Positions 9,501 to 18,870 of a stretch of 28,549 nt of DNA are shown here, one piece after another (positions within the stretch are counted from its first letter, which is position 1; each line of letters opens with the position of its first letter). The translations under genes were made by a program, and so were the position numbers. The notes beneath the pieces were generated by a model. The model saw nothing but the letters and a program-made list of their open reading frames with translations, did not search any database and was not told the origin of the DNA. The DNA is from Saccoglossus kowalevskii (taxonomy: Eukaryota > Hemichordata > Enteropneusta > Harrimaniidae): NCBI RefSeq assembly GCF_000003605.2, contig NW_003140814.1, positions 98,296-126,844 of the forward strand, read 5' to 3'.

Positions 9501-11390
9501 ACAATCTTGAAATGACAATAATTCGTTCATTGAAAATTTGCTAAAAGAATGCAATTACAAGTACTACCATTTTCGTTTGGCACAGAACTTTTAAATTGTG
9601 AAAGCGAGCCAGTGTCAACGGGGAGGGGGTGGGGGGTGTAATGGTTAACCAACCGCCTAGGAGTTTGAAACGATTGGTATTCATTCGCTAAGACTTGCGA
9701 TTGGTTGTTTTCAATCACCATTTGAAATTTTTAATCATTTATAAATATTTTATATAAACAAATGTAATTTGTTATTGTATATGAGCTTCTAAGAGCTAAT
9801 TATGGTATAAACTCAACTCAAATGACATTTTTTGTTTTGCATTTTTTTTAATATCTCAGAATAGTATGAAGATTGATTACGAGAGCAGATGGAGGAGATA
9901 CAAAGAAACAGTTGAATCTTGCTCAGTACCAGAAATAAGATTTATTAAAATACCATTATTAAAAAGATCAATGCCTTCAACACCAAGTCACACAAATGGG
10001 AGATTCACTTACAGAATGATAGCAAAAGGTATTTTTTATTCCATTATTTATCTATCGTACTTATCAACAGTACATGACAGATGAAAAAAAAACAATATAA
10101 AAAAAATATAATAAAATAATGAAAACGCGATAAAATGTCAAATTATTTTAATCAATTTTATCATTATACATTCAATATTATATTGTTTCTATCAAAACAC
10201 AATACCAAACCAAATTCTCAAGAATACACAGTTAATGGTAAATTATTTGTAGTTTGAAACTACTATAATCATTTAGTAGTTGATTTTATTTGTGTTGTGA
10301 AACTTTAAAAATAAGCAGCATAGTTACCAAGTACTTCTAATTATATAATATCAATATTTACTCAGATGCAGATGGGAGTGGGCTCCCAGATAGTTTTTAA
10401 AATGAGTAAAAATGAGTAAAATGAATGAATTCTATATTTTGTCTAAAGTAAACTGCTACATTTCATATAAAATGGCAAGTCTTAAATCTACATTTTGGTT
10501 TGAATTGAGTGTCATGCTCTACATTTTGATTAAAGTCTCATGTCAAAACTCAACATAAAAAAAAATAAGTTCTGCATGACCCTGACAAGGAAGCTTATAA
10601 ATCTTATAACTAATTGTGAAAAAGATGACTCTCAATGTTGAAAAGAAGTGTCTTTTATACTGCGAAAACCTATAGATCTGTTCTGTGTATGAATCGTTGT
10701 TAAAAAAAAAAAACTCTGTCGATTATTTGATGGAACATTTCATTCATAGAAATTTATAGAATTGCCATGCTTTAAAATATTCTGCATTCTGAAATTGAAA
10801 CATATCATTTTTTTTTGCACAGTGATAACAAATATAATCATCTGATTACCTACAGTACTGTGAAATGCTTTATTTTAGCTGGGATTAATTTTCATTGAAT
10901 AGATATTTTGAGTGTTTTGCTTGGAGTTGAATGTAAAACACAGGAAAAAAGATATATTTGCTGAATTTTATTTTCACTGAAATCATTCCTTCAGTGAAAA
11001 TTAATTATTTTACACTAACAAACTCCATACTTCAAATTATGCATTACAGCGAGTCTTTATTAAGGGATTAGACTTCAGAGTTGAGTGGTCACCCATTTTC
11101 AACCCCAAATTTATAATTGCTTTGTAGCACATAGTAATAACGATGAATATCAAAGGGTCCCAAGGCAAACTCATTGGGTAACAAAGTAATATTTTTTGTT
11201 ACTGCCTTTGATGCTTCCATTAGTTCAAGCTCTGTTTTTATCATACATATAATTATAATTATTATAATATGCTTTATTTTTTTTAGATAACGACAGTATA
11301 GCTTGTACATTGGATATCTCCACAGCTACAAACACTGTGGTAAGCCCTGTTGCTGGTAAAACTAGAACAATAACGCTACTAGGTCATTAA
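6284..11390 (+). CDS. Five-exon gene, 328-aa protein of unknown family
   Basis: Exons 6271-6544 (coding from 6284), 7613-7896, 8600-8768, 9860-10028 and 11287-11390 join in phase (0, 2, 0, 1) to 987 nt, 328 aa plus TAA. The ATG at 6284 is preceded in the same exon by an in-frame TAA, so it is a credible start and the exon is probably preceded by a non-coding one. The protein is soluble-looking and basic, with no signal peptide or membrane segment. Residues 30-60 are Trp-rich (QSPWQQLEW, RSSWTMEPPNK); 115-160 are Ser-rich and probably disordered; 183-290 hold several Arg/Lys clusters (RFRERKSRH, SRWRRYKE). I do not recognise the family and assign no function. It lies between two minus-strand spectrin-like loci, in divergent/convergent orientation, and could be nested in an intron if those loci are one gene. 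Confidence 0.75.
7071..7125. repeat. Dispersed repeat, copy a (short)
   Basis: AAGGTTATCACAAGAATAC followed by GCAAAGTATGCACTCAGGCAG matches the repeats at 7401, 15631 and 15751 with scattered changes. It sits in intron 1 of the plus-strand gene. Confidence 0.7.
7401..7482. repeat. Dispersed repeat, copy b
   Basis: GGAAGGAAAAGATGTATAAT, then GAGGTTATTACGAGGATACC, then TATGCACTCAGACAGTACGC. It has the same order of blocks as 15631-15728 and about 80% identity by eye. It lies in intron 1 of the plus-strand gene. The open frame across it on the minus strand is a by-product. Confidence 0.75.
7613..7896 (+). CDS. Plus-strand gene, exon 2
   Basis: Acceptor TATTTTTTAATAG ends at 7612 and donor CAGTATAG|GTAAGAAT follows 7896. 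It encodes residues 88-181 plus two bases of Arg182. It starts NFPLWEVCKNN, then a Ser/Arg-rich middle (IKQRSSSSQDSRR) and WQEPLPAVPISYQFKHFRH. It is open throughout in this frame. Confidence 0.85.
8600..8768 (+). CDS. Plus-strand gene, exon 3
   Basis: Acceptor TTTTTTCAG ends at 8599 and donor CATGAG|GTAAGC follows 8768. It completes Arg182 and encodes residues 183-238, including YARFRERKSRHGCSSAG and FQGVRSITLTGKPALHRK. It ends in phase 0. The exon has no ATG-led long frame, so it is easily missed. Confidence 0.85.
8769..9859 (+). other. Intron 3 of plus-strand gene
   Basis: A 1.1-kb intron flanked by GTAAGC and ATATCTCAG. It holds a G-rich tract at 9620-9636 (GGGG, GGGGG and GGGGGG separated by single bases), which could form a G-quadruplex. 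Nothing else is recognised. Confidence 0.7.
9860..10028 (+). CDS. Plus-strand gene, exon 4
   Basis: Acceptor AATATCTCAG ends at 9859 and donor GCAAAAG|GTATTTT follows 10028. It encodes residues 239-294 plus one base of Asp295: NSMKIDYESRWRRYKETVES, then IRFIKIPLLKRSMPSTPSHT. The conserved-looking mix of basic and aromatic residues supports coding. Confidence 0.83.
10029..11286 (+). other. Intron 4 of plus-strand gene
   Basis: A 1.26-kb AT-rich intron. It contains the MITE-like element at 10855-11020. An open minus-strand frame at 11089-11310 is not supported as a gene. Confidence 0.7.
10855..11020. mobile_element. MITE-like element, decayed copy
   Basis: TACTGTGAAATGCTTTATTT at the left and TTCAGTGAAAATTAATTATT near the right form inverted ends. 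The internal segment (AGTTGAATGTAAAACACAGG, then TATATTTGCTGAATTTTATT) matches the better copy at 14089-14282. The extreme right end is degraded. Confidence 0.7.
11287..11390 (+). CDS. Plus-strand gene, last exon with stop
   Basis: Acceptor TATTTTTTTTAG ends at 11286. The exon completes Asp295 and encodes residues 296-328 (NDSIACTLDISTATNT... ending RTITLLGH), then TAA at 11388-11390. The phase agrees with exon 4. Confidence 0.77.
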
Positions 11391-11555
11391 ATTCATCTGT
11401 ATAAAAGTAGACCATGTACAATGTCCAATTAGCGACAAGAGGAATGGTCATTACGCAGAGGGTAATCACTCTAATTAGTACTTATGTATCAGTTTTGAAG
11501 ACAAGGAACTGAATAATGAAGCACATGTATTTTCAGAATAGTCTATTTGTACAAG

Positions 11556-11561
11556 AATAAA
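11556..11561 (+). promoter_or_regulatory. Candidate polyadenylation signal
   Basis: AATAAA lies 166 bp after the stop of the plus-strand gene, the first canonical hexamer after it on that strand. This position alone is the evidence. Confidence 0.4.
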
Positions 11562-12027
11562 GCAGGGGATCTATTTTTTCTGAATTTGAGTTGTGAAATG
11601 TTTTTTATCAAAATTTCCCCCAAGATGATTACCAGATATGAAAAAAATCATGTTTCGGGGCCTCTCAAAAAGTGATCAAGGTAAAGCGATACGTCAGCCA
11701 CATACATTACAATGAGGAAATGCTTGTTTTCCATTTCTGTTTCTGGATCAAAGTTCATCTTTTAATGCATGCTTTTGAAAGCAATATTTACGAATGTATA
11801 AATCTTGTTGTTGTGGTATTGTATAATACGGGGGAAAAAAATGAAAAAACTTTGTCATCGAGTCCTTAAGAGAATGAGCAAAACCTTGGACCTAACGTGC
11901 TACAGTGGTATTCACGTTTACAAAATTTACGTTTATGCAAAATGTTTTTTTTTACATTGCATGGTCCTATATCGCACATATGTCGCCCAGTACCTATTAT
12001 TCAACCAACCCTTGAATCAAAGATCAG

Positions 12028-12370
12028 GATGAACAAATCTGAGAGAGTTCTACATGTAGTATCTATATATGTAATATCAAAGCAATCGAACTTGTGGTTT
12101 TTAACGAGAAATCAAAAATATCACTTTTTACCAAAAATGACAAAAATATACATCAAAAATAGAGAATTTGAGATTTTTACATGAAATGAACAAATCTGAG
12201 AAAGAATCATCCAAAGTACTTGCATATCAAATTAGAAAACATTCAGACTTGCGGTTTTGAAGAAGAAGTTGAAATTGTAAAGTTGACGACGATGGACGGC
12301 GACAACGACGACGGACAATCAGTAATATGAACAGCTCCGCTGTAACGACTTTGTCGACAGCAGGCTAAAA
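12028..12370 (+). mobile_element. Helentron/pearl-like element, 3' half only
   Basis: Starts abruptly inside the 157-bp unit (GATGAACAAATCTGAGAGAG), continues for a little over one unit, then has the GGACGGCGACAACGACGACG stretch and a decayed terminal hairpin (CAGCTCCGCTGT ... GACAGCAGGCTAAAAA). It is the same element as 3304-4674 but lacks the 5' end and most of the array. Confidence 0.75.
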
Positions 12371-13313
12371 ATTTATAAACACTGTTTTGACAGAGCAGTA
12401 CCAGCAATTGGCACATCATTTTTATGCATTTTACTATTACGGTATAATTTCCGTGTTGATTTCAAAACTTATGAACATAAAAGGTTGTGGAGTGTTAGTA
12501 TTGAAAATAAGATACACCTAGAGGTTATCTAAATCTGCCCTTTTCATTATCTGACAAAAAATCAGTGTTCATGATTTCAATCGATGTAGTACAAAATTTG
12601 ATCCAGTTTCATAAAAAAAAAATGCTCACCACTTCACTTTATAATGAAACTTCACGTTTCCATGGAAATTACTCTAGTTAGTCCACTTTTTATCTGAATC
12701 AATTATCAAGAGAAAAACCAATGACTTGAGAAAATGTGATTTAGAACTGGCTAATTTTAAATAGCCCGTACGTAATTTTCAGCTAAATTTTTAAAATTAC
12801 ACCAAAAAGTAGAAATTTTCATAGTCATAGGACAAAGTTACCTTGCCCTTTACCTAAAAAAAAACACACAAGAATGTTCACATTATATTATGCCAGGTAG
12901 TCTGATAAGAGTTCTGACCTCTGGAGTGATAAACTCGCAGTGACATATACCAGTAGAATAATCTTATAGAAAGTATTGATAATAGGTAAATGACACTCAG
13001 TTCCGTACTTACAGAATTTGGGGGAGATGCCAAAGAACCAGAACACATCTTCATGTTTTGCACATTTGGAGGGAATAAACACATCATTGTTACCTTAATA
13101 TGCGGGGCATTGCCTTTTCATTCCATATTTACTGATCTGAACTAAACGTGTTAATGAAGGAAATACATGCAAAAATAGCAGATGTCATTCATATTTTTTC
13201 ACTTATAATGCACATAACACACCTCTAGTTATATTCACAGATGTTTCAATTGTGCGATTTACATTTTATATGCAACTTATTCAAAAGTGTAAATTTTTAC
13301 TTTCTGGATTTAG
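12371..13313. other. Intergenic, no recognised feature
   Basis: AT-rich sequence with several short open frames that lack splice support or plausible protein composition. I see no repeat element. Confidence 0.4.
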
Positions 13314-13402
13314 GTTCATGTAAATATTCTGATGAAAATTTGAATATGAATAACCTCACAGTTGCCTGTATGGTGAAGCTTAAGGGGCTGCCTTTCAGTA
13401 TT
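13314..13402 (+). CDS. Possible orphan exon with the start of an RNA-recognition motif
   Basis: A good acceptor (TTTCTGGATTTAG, ending 13313) and a donor (CAGTATT|GTAAGA) bracket 89 nt. In phase 1 it reads YSDENLNMNNLTVACMVKLK followed by GLPFSI. The VKLKGLPFS ending resembles the first strand and RNP2-like region of quasi-RRM domains (hnRNP H/F, ESRP, GRSF1: V+RLRGLP(F/Y)S). No partner exons with the rest of an RRM were found nearby on the plus strand. It could be a remote exon of a gene in very long introns, a retained fragment of a lost gene, or chance. Confidence 0.35.
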
Positions 13403-14088
13403 GTAAGAAAAATTTTTTTTACCAAAAATACTAAAAACAGAAAAAAATTCCTCAAGAATATATGCAAGTATGGTATCACAATGTTCTGAGTAAAAGAACT
13501 AAAATAAAGTTCTACACACCTTAGTTTAATGAGATGTCCACACACTTACCTCGAGTAATACAGAATCATGTGATGCAGCGAAAGCATATATCTATTGAGG
13601 AAAGAACACGTTGATGTACCAAGCAAACTTCTCATGCCAGCCTTTGATCAGTGTAGTCCAATAAACAATGAGTTTCATTCTCTAAGTGCTGAAACGACCC
13701 CCGATGTTTTATCAGTTAAAAGGATGCAAAGATGGAAATCATACTTATAAAAATTAAATTATAGGAATAAATTATTCAGTCTTCGTCCTGATTGACACAA
13801 CAGCGATGGTATTGCTGTATCTTTTCGCGTGAAGCGTTTCAAATTTAGGATATTATACCTGACCCATTATGTACCTTCCGAACTAGAAATCTTCTGTTGT
13901 CTTAAAATGGTAATATACAAGACAAGTGTGTAACAATATACTGATCTGCAGTGTAAGGTACTCCTTTGGTTATTTGTATACTGGGAAAAACAAAGATGTG
14001 TGGGGTTTTGTTCTGTAACACGAGAGCAAACAGGAACAAGTATGAGTTATATATCCATTGAAACCTCTCAAAAGCTTGATCCATTAGA
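13403..14088. other. No recognised feature
   Basis: AT-rich sequence between the possible RRM exon and the MITE at 14089. Short open frames only, without splice sites in register. Confidence 0.4.
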
Positions 14089-14282
14089 TACTGTGGAATA
14101 CTTTATTTTCGCTGGAATTAATTTTCGCTGAAAAGGCTTTTTGCATGGAATTTATTTTCACTGAATTTTGTTGAGTTTAATGTGAAATATAGGAAACAAG
14201 TATATTTGCTAGATTTTATTTTCACGGAATCATCTCTTCAGCGAAAATAAATTCCAAGCGAAAATAAAGTATTCTACAGTAG
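14089..14282. mobile_element. MITE-like element, best-preserved copy
   Basis: Left end TACTGTGGAATACTTTATTT then TCGCTGGAATTAATTTTCGC. The right end is the near-perfect reverse complement, finishing AAATAAAGTATTCTACAGTA. The terminal inverted repeats are about 45 bp, the total is 194 bp and both ends carry TA, consistent with a TA target duplication. It shares its internal sequence with 10855-11020. Confidence 0.82.
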
Positions 14283-14552
14283 ATGATTTTCAGTACTTTT
14301 ACAAGATTCTGCGTTATACAAGAACAGTGCCGCAAAAAGTTAAATGATTTTTATTTTGAACTTGGAGAAATAAACTGTTCTAATTATCTGCAAATTAAAA
14401 AAAAACAAGAACAAGCCATTGAGATTATCACAGGCCCTTCTGTTCTTGTACTTAAATATATGACAAATGAAATGTCAGCATTTATATGCTCCTTTTTGGT
14501 CAAATCATGTTTAAGAAATGCCTTCAGATATGCAAAACTATCAAACAAAGTT

Positions 14553-14700
14553 GCTGCCAGTCAGCCATTTTGAGTCAAAAAATGCAAAAAACAACAACAT
14601 GACATACATCAGCAACCCAACATATAAAACCATAATATAAAGTTAAAACAAATCAGCCTAAAAGCAAAAACAAAATAGCTGCCAGTCACCATTTTAGACA
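14553..14700. repeat. Direct repeat around GCTGCCAGTCA..CCATTTT
   Basis: GCTGCCAGTCAGCCATTTTGA at 14553 and GCTGCCAGTCACCATTTTAGA at 14678 are 125 bp apart with A-rich sequence on both sides. Possibly two units of a decayed repeat. Confidence 0.45.
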
Positions 14701-14914
14701 AGGTCGTGACACATATTAACTATTATTGATGTTCTAGAATACAATTGTCTGTATACTAAAGTTTGAACCTGACCAGGCAGCAAGAATTTAGATATAAGCA
14801 ACTTGTGCAAAAAAGTCAAAAGTTGACAATTTTGGTCAAACAAAATGGGTACCAGCTTAAATTGAGTTCAAACACAATCAGACTGTGTGAATTTAAGATA
14901 TATGTCAAAATGTA

Positions 14915-15358
14915 TCGGCTGAGATAGCTCCACTGTTAGCAATGCACACTTCAATTAAGAACTGAAGATATCATTAGAAAATGAACAATATGCATACTAT
15001 CAAAACAGTCAGACTTGCTGTTTTCAACAAAAATTTGAAAATGTCACTTTTTACGAAAAATGACAACAAATTTTAAATATTAAAATTAGAGAATTGAAAA
15101 TATCATCACGAAATAAACAAATCTGAGTAAGGTCTACCTGAGGTAGCTATATGTATAGTATCAAAGCATTCAGACTTGCGGTTTTTAACAAGAAGTCTAA
15201 AATATCACTTTTTACCCAAAAAAGACAAAAATATTCATTAAAATTAAAATTAAAGAATTGAAGATATCATGAAATGAACAAATCTGAGAGGTCTACCTGT
15301 AATACCTAGATATGTAATATCAAAGCAATTGGACTTGCGGTTTTTAACAAGAAGTCTA
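14915..15358 (+). mobile_element. Helentron/pearl-like element, 5' half only
   Basis: Begins TCGGCTGAGATAGCTCCACT like the element at 3304, follows it through AGCAATGCACACTTCAATTA and about two and a half decayed 157-bp units, then stops inside a unit (TTTTTAACAAGAAGTCTAGA). It has no 3' hairpin. Confidence 0.75.
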
Positions 15359-15630
15359 GATCTTTTTATGGATTGATAAATTCTATTATTGTTGATACTA
15401 GAAGAAGTACAATAATACTTTTTGTCACTGTAAAAAAAGTTGGACATTTATTTTTTTAGTCTGCATTCATTCCAAATCGTATTGTTTGAATTTTCCTTTA
15501 TTTGGAACTTACATCCCCAACAATGACGCATTCAAGATTATTGACTTCACACTCAAACACTTTCTATTGTTTACTTTCCATTTTCCGCTTCCATTTCTGG
15601 TTCGTATTTTCTCATTAAAACATTACCACA

Positions 15631-15750
15631 AGCAGGAAAATAATGCATAATAATAAGGTTATCGCGAGAATACCGCAAAGTATACACCCAGGCAGTACAG
15701 GATGGCACCGAACAATGCTGCACATCAGTCGTTATCGTTAACACCATACT
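15631..15750. repeat. Dispersed repeat, copy c (longest)
   Basis: AAGCAGGAAAATAATGCATA, then AAGGTTATCGCGAGAATACC, then CCAGGCAGTACAGGATGGCA and AACACCATACTACCTTC. It is followed directly by copy d, so the two form a tandem dimer. Confidence 0.78.
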
Positions 15751-15855
15751 ACCTTCAAGCAGGAAAAAGATGCAAAATGATAAAGTTACACTCAGGCAGT
15801 ACAGAATCATATCGACCAATGCTGTACATCAGCTGTTACTAACACCACACTGCTT
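15751..15855. repeat. Dispersed repeat, copy d
   Basis: AAGCAGGAAAAAGATGCAAA then ACACTCAGGCAGTACAGAAT, ATCGACCAATGCTGTACATC and AACACCACACTGCTTTC. It has the same order as copy c with an internal deletion after the first block. Confidence 0.75.
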
Positions 15856-17570
15856 TCATGCAAACTTGCGGCTGTTCAAGTAATAACCTCATTTTCTATA
15901 TTCTATATTTGGAATGCAAAAACACAAACAAGCTAAAGTGTGCAAGAAATATTGATATATTTAGCCCAACAATCACAGCATTATGTCGTATAAAAAAAAA
16001 TATACAAGATCTGATATATAACTATTGCCATTTACCCATTGCCATAAATGATAAGAATTCAAAATTAAATTTAAATTTATTAAAGCTATATAAGACAGAT
16101 ATGTGTTGAACCAAGCACTTTCTTAGTTGAAATAAATAACTTGCCTTGGCAATACGACAAAACTTGTCACAAACACAATAGCATTAAGCAGGTATAACAA
16201 GACCCCTCAAATACTGACGCACAGGAGCACGCACTTCCATGAATGTGTAATTACTAATGTATTGGTACCCAGAACATTAAATACATTGCATGTCATTGTA
16301 ATGGAATCAGTAGGGAATATGATAATGAAGTACTGTAATTCAGCTGCAGAATTAAATTTTATGTTTTGTGTTGATATATTAAAATCGAGGTCACATGATT
16401 ATTGCAGTATGTCCAGCATGAGCGAAATGTGCATGTGGTTTTATGTGCCATAACCACTGTGATCATGACTTGAATGTACGGCTGTCACAAATTGCAGACT
16501 TTTTGTTAGTAAAATGCTCAATTTGTCAATTTGACTATATTCAGAGCTGTCAATGGTACAACATTCTTTAATGCCAATTGACCAGTTCAAGTCCAATGGT
16601 AAAAGCTGGAATAATTTTAGACACTATGCGCTGTCCACTTCTGAGACATCTGGAAAACATGTTTCCAGAGCATTTTTCAAACAAATGCAACACTTAGTCA
16701 CTGTATACTATGCTCGTCATATTACTTCAGTAATTTCTATAACACACATCACATTCTCCCAATTCTGGGTACGGCTTCTAACAATGTGGATTTGTTTGCC
16801 TCTATTTACATTGTATGCTTTTTAATACAGTCGCAAAGAATCAAAGTATAGATAGACAGAAAGTAAAGATATTCCTGTAGTGTATTTTATACTACCGGTA
16901 GGTGTAAAGTAAATCCCTTTTTTTCTTTGTGTGTTTGAATAATGTTATCTGAAAAAAGTAAAAATGTTTCACTTTAATAAGTGCAATACTTGATTACACT
17001 TACTTTCCTCAAAAGTAAATTTTGTGAAAAATACAAACAATTAAAGGATATTTACAATAGGTTATCACAACAGCATATGATTACTCAATTAAAAACCAAA
17101 AAAAAAAAAAAAAATTGAAAATTGAGAGAATACTACAATTTTAGTTTCTATTCATTGTTCTCCAAAGAATAATTTGAAAAATAGAATTAAATGGGTTAAA
17201 AAGTTGTTTTTTCGCTCATTAAATTGTACAGTTTAAACGTGTAAGTAATATGCTGCAATACTATGTACAAGTATACAACAGTAATGGAATGAAAACTCCA
17301 AAACATGTACCATATTTGCTCCAATAGAGTACAGCTTTAGCCTTTTTACCATCAGACTTAGTTGCTCAAATTTTTTTGCACTTTTTTCTCATATTCTTTA
17401 ATATTTCTGAAAATGTACCCTAATTTTGGAGCCAACGGACAAAATTTAAGTCAGTTTTCAATCAAAAAATTTGGCTATTTTTGTTCCATTCCTCGGAAGG
17501 AAACGGGACTATTTTTTGAGTTTGTGATGAAAAGAGGGAATTGGTGGTGAAAAGGTTAATAGAAATTGCA
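15856..17570. other. Intergenic, no recognised feature
   Basis: AT-rich sequence with a poly-A run near 17097-17114. Open frames here (for example 16262-16453 and 16553-16825) lack splice signals in register or a recognisable composition, so no gene is called. Confidence 0.4.
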
Positions 17571-17576
17571 TTTATT
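17571..17576 (-). promoter_or_regulatory. Candidate polyadenylation signal for the right-hand spectrin-like gene
   Basis: AATAAA on the minus strand, about 710 bp beyond the stop at 18283, with an ATTAAA variant at 17611-17616. These are the nearest hexamers I see on that strand. The region 17577-18282 would then be 3' untranslated sequence. Confidence 0.3.
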
Positions 17577-18282
17577 ATATGCTGGATCATAAAAATATGA
17601 GTTGATTAACTTTAATACACCTGTAAAACAAAAGCACATTCACTACAAATACGATATAAAATTTATGCTTGCACCAATACTGGAAGACATTTTTTGAACT
17701 GATTTCTTTCCCCGAATTGGTAGTGCGTTTCATTACAAAAATATGTGAAACATCACCCACTGGCCCACAACTGCAAAATCTACATAATAACACAAAGAAG
17801 CAGTTCTAATTATTCTACAAACATTACCGGTATGTATGCAAAATTATTTTGAAATGGATGACAATTTTCAGCAAACATACGTTGCCTACCTATGAGATAA
17901 AATAATTGACTTTTTGCTTCCTTACACATAAAATATAAATAAAATCCTAATTAGGATACAATCGCATTCGTATTATTACATATAACTGCTATTAACGTAT
18001 ACATTCTAAGTTCACTTCGTTAAACGAATATGTATTTTCTAAAACTAACAATGTAGAGTGCGGTCAGTATATAATTTGTTGTATCCAGTTGACTTCCTCC
18101 ATTTACATGTATTACAAGCAATGTATGTGTACATTAGAAAGTCTACCATCTGTTGATGAACGTCCCACATTGTACAAAATTACTGTTCCATGAAATTAAC
18201 CACTGCATGATTAAGTCCACTTCTACAGCTTAATCTATATTAAAATGAATTACTACATTAAAAAAAATATGAAAAATGATAT

Positions 18283-18870
18283 TCAGGTCCATATTCCAGG
18301 TTGCTCATTGTCCTGAGCATCGATTGCAGAGTTCAATCTGGCGGCAATGATAATTTTTTCATTTAGTTGTTTATCTATTTCACTCAGTGAATCTTCTTTG
18401 CCACCATTTTCAAAAACCTTTCTATTTTCTTGTAATTTATCATACAGTAGCTTTTGTGCAATTGTCTTCTCTTGCTTTTCTGGCACATCTTTGGCAGTTG
18501 CCATGATCTGACCGACCATCAATTTCTTCCTAGGCCTTTCACTTCTCTCTTTTTCAATAAAAGCGACAAGTTGGTCCGCATCCATGTCCTGGATTTGACT
18601 CAAACTTCCATCTGGTGATGTGCTATTGTCTAACACTATGCCTTCATCAGAAAGCTGCAAACTTGAGCCTCTTGCTAATCTTCTGTGATTTTGTTTATCT
18701 GGCAGTTCAAGAAGCTGCAATTCATCATCTAGAGATGAGGTGTCAGGGCCAGCAGATGCAGATAACACTGACGATGGTTGCCATGGTGATTTACGTGACT
18801 TCTCCTCCTCCTCATTCATTTTGACAAGTTTATCTAGTTCCTCTTCTTGGTGTATCACCTCCTCTTCTTC
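18283..18870 (-). CDS. Spectrin/coiled-coil gene, last exon
   Basis: Minus-strand acceptor TATTTCACAG precedes base 18870, and the stop TGA is at 18283-18285. It encodes residues 785-979. It starts EEEEVIHQEEELDKLVKMNE (continuing the coiled coil), then a Ser-rich stretch, then a helical C-terminus with FIEKERSERPRKKLMVGQIM and EIDKQLNEKIIIAARL, ending QPGIWT. Confidence 0.9.
   Translation of the reverse strand, partial: EEEEVIHQEEELDKLVKMNEEEEKSRKSPWQPSSVLSASAGPDTSSLDDELQLLELPDKQNHRRLARGSSLQLSDEGIVLDNSTSPDGSLSQIQDMDADQLVAFIEKERSERPRKKLMVGQIMATAKDVPEKQEKTIAQKLLYDKLQENRKVFENGGKEDSLSEIDKQLNEKIIIAARLNSAIDAQDNEQPGIWT

Noticed and set aside
11089-11310. Minus-strand frame with ELELMEASKAVTKNITLLPN
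   Set aside because: The composition is somewhat protein-like and weak splice sites exist, but it fits neither neighbouring minus-strand gene in phase and overlaps the acceptor of the plus-strand gene.
14283-14573. 96-codon plus-strand open frame
   Set aside because: It begins at the edge of a MITE and runs into a repeat. No splice support or family resemblance.
16553-16825. 90-codon plus-strand open frame
   Set aside because: No splice signals in register and no recognisable domain. The length is within chance for this composition.
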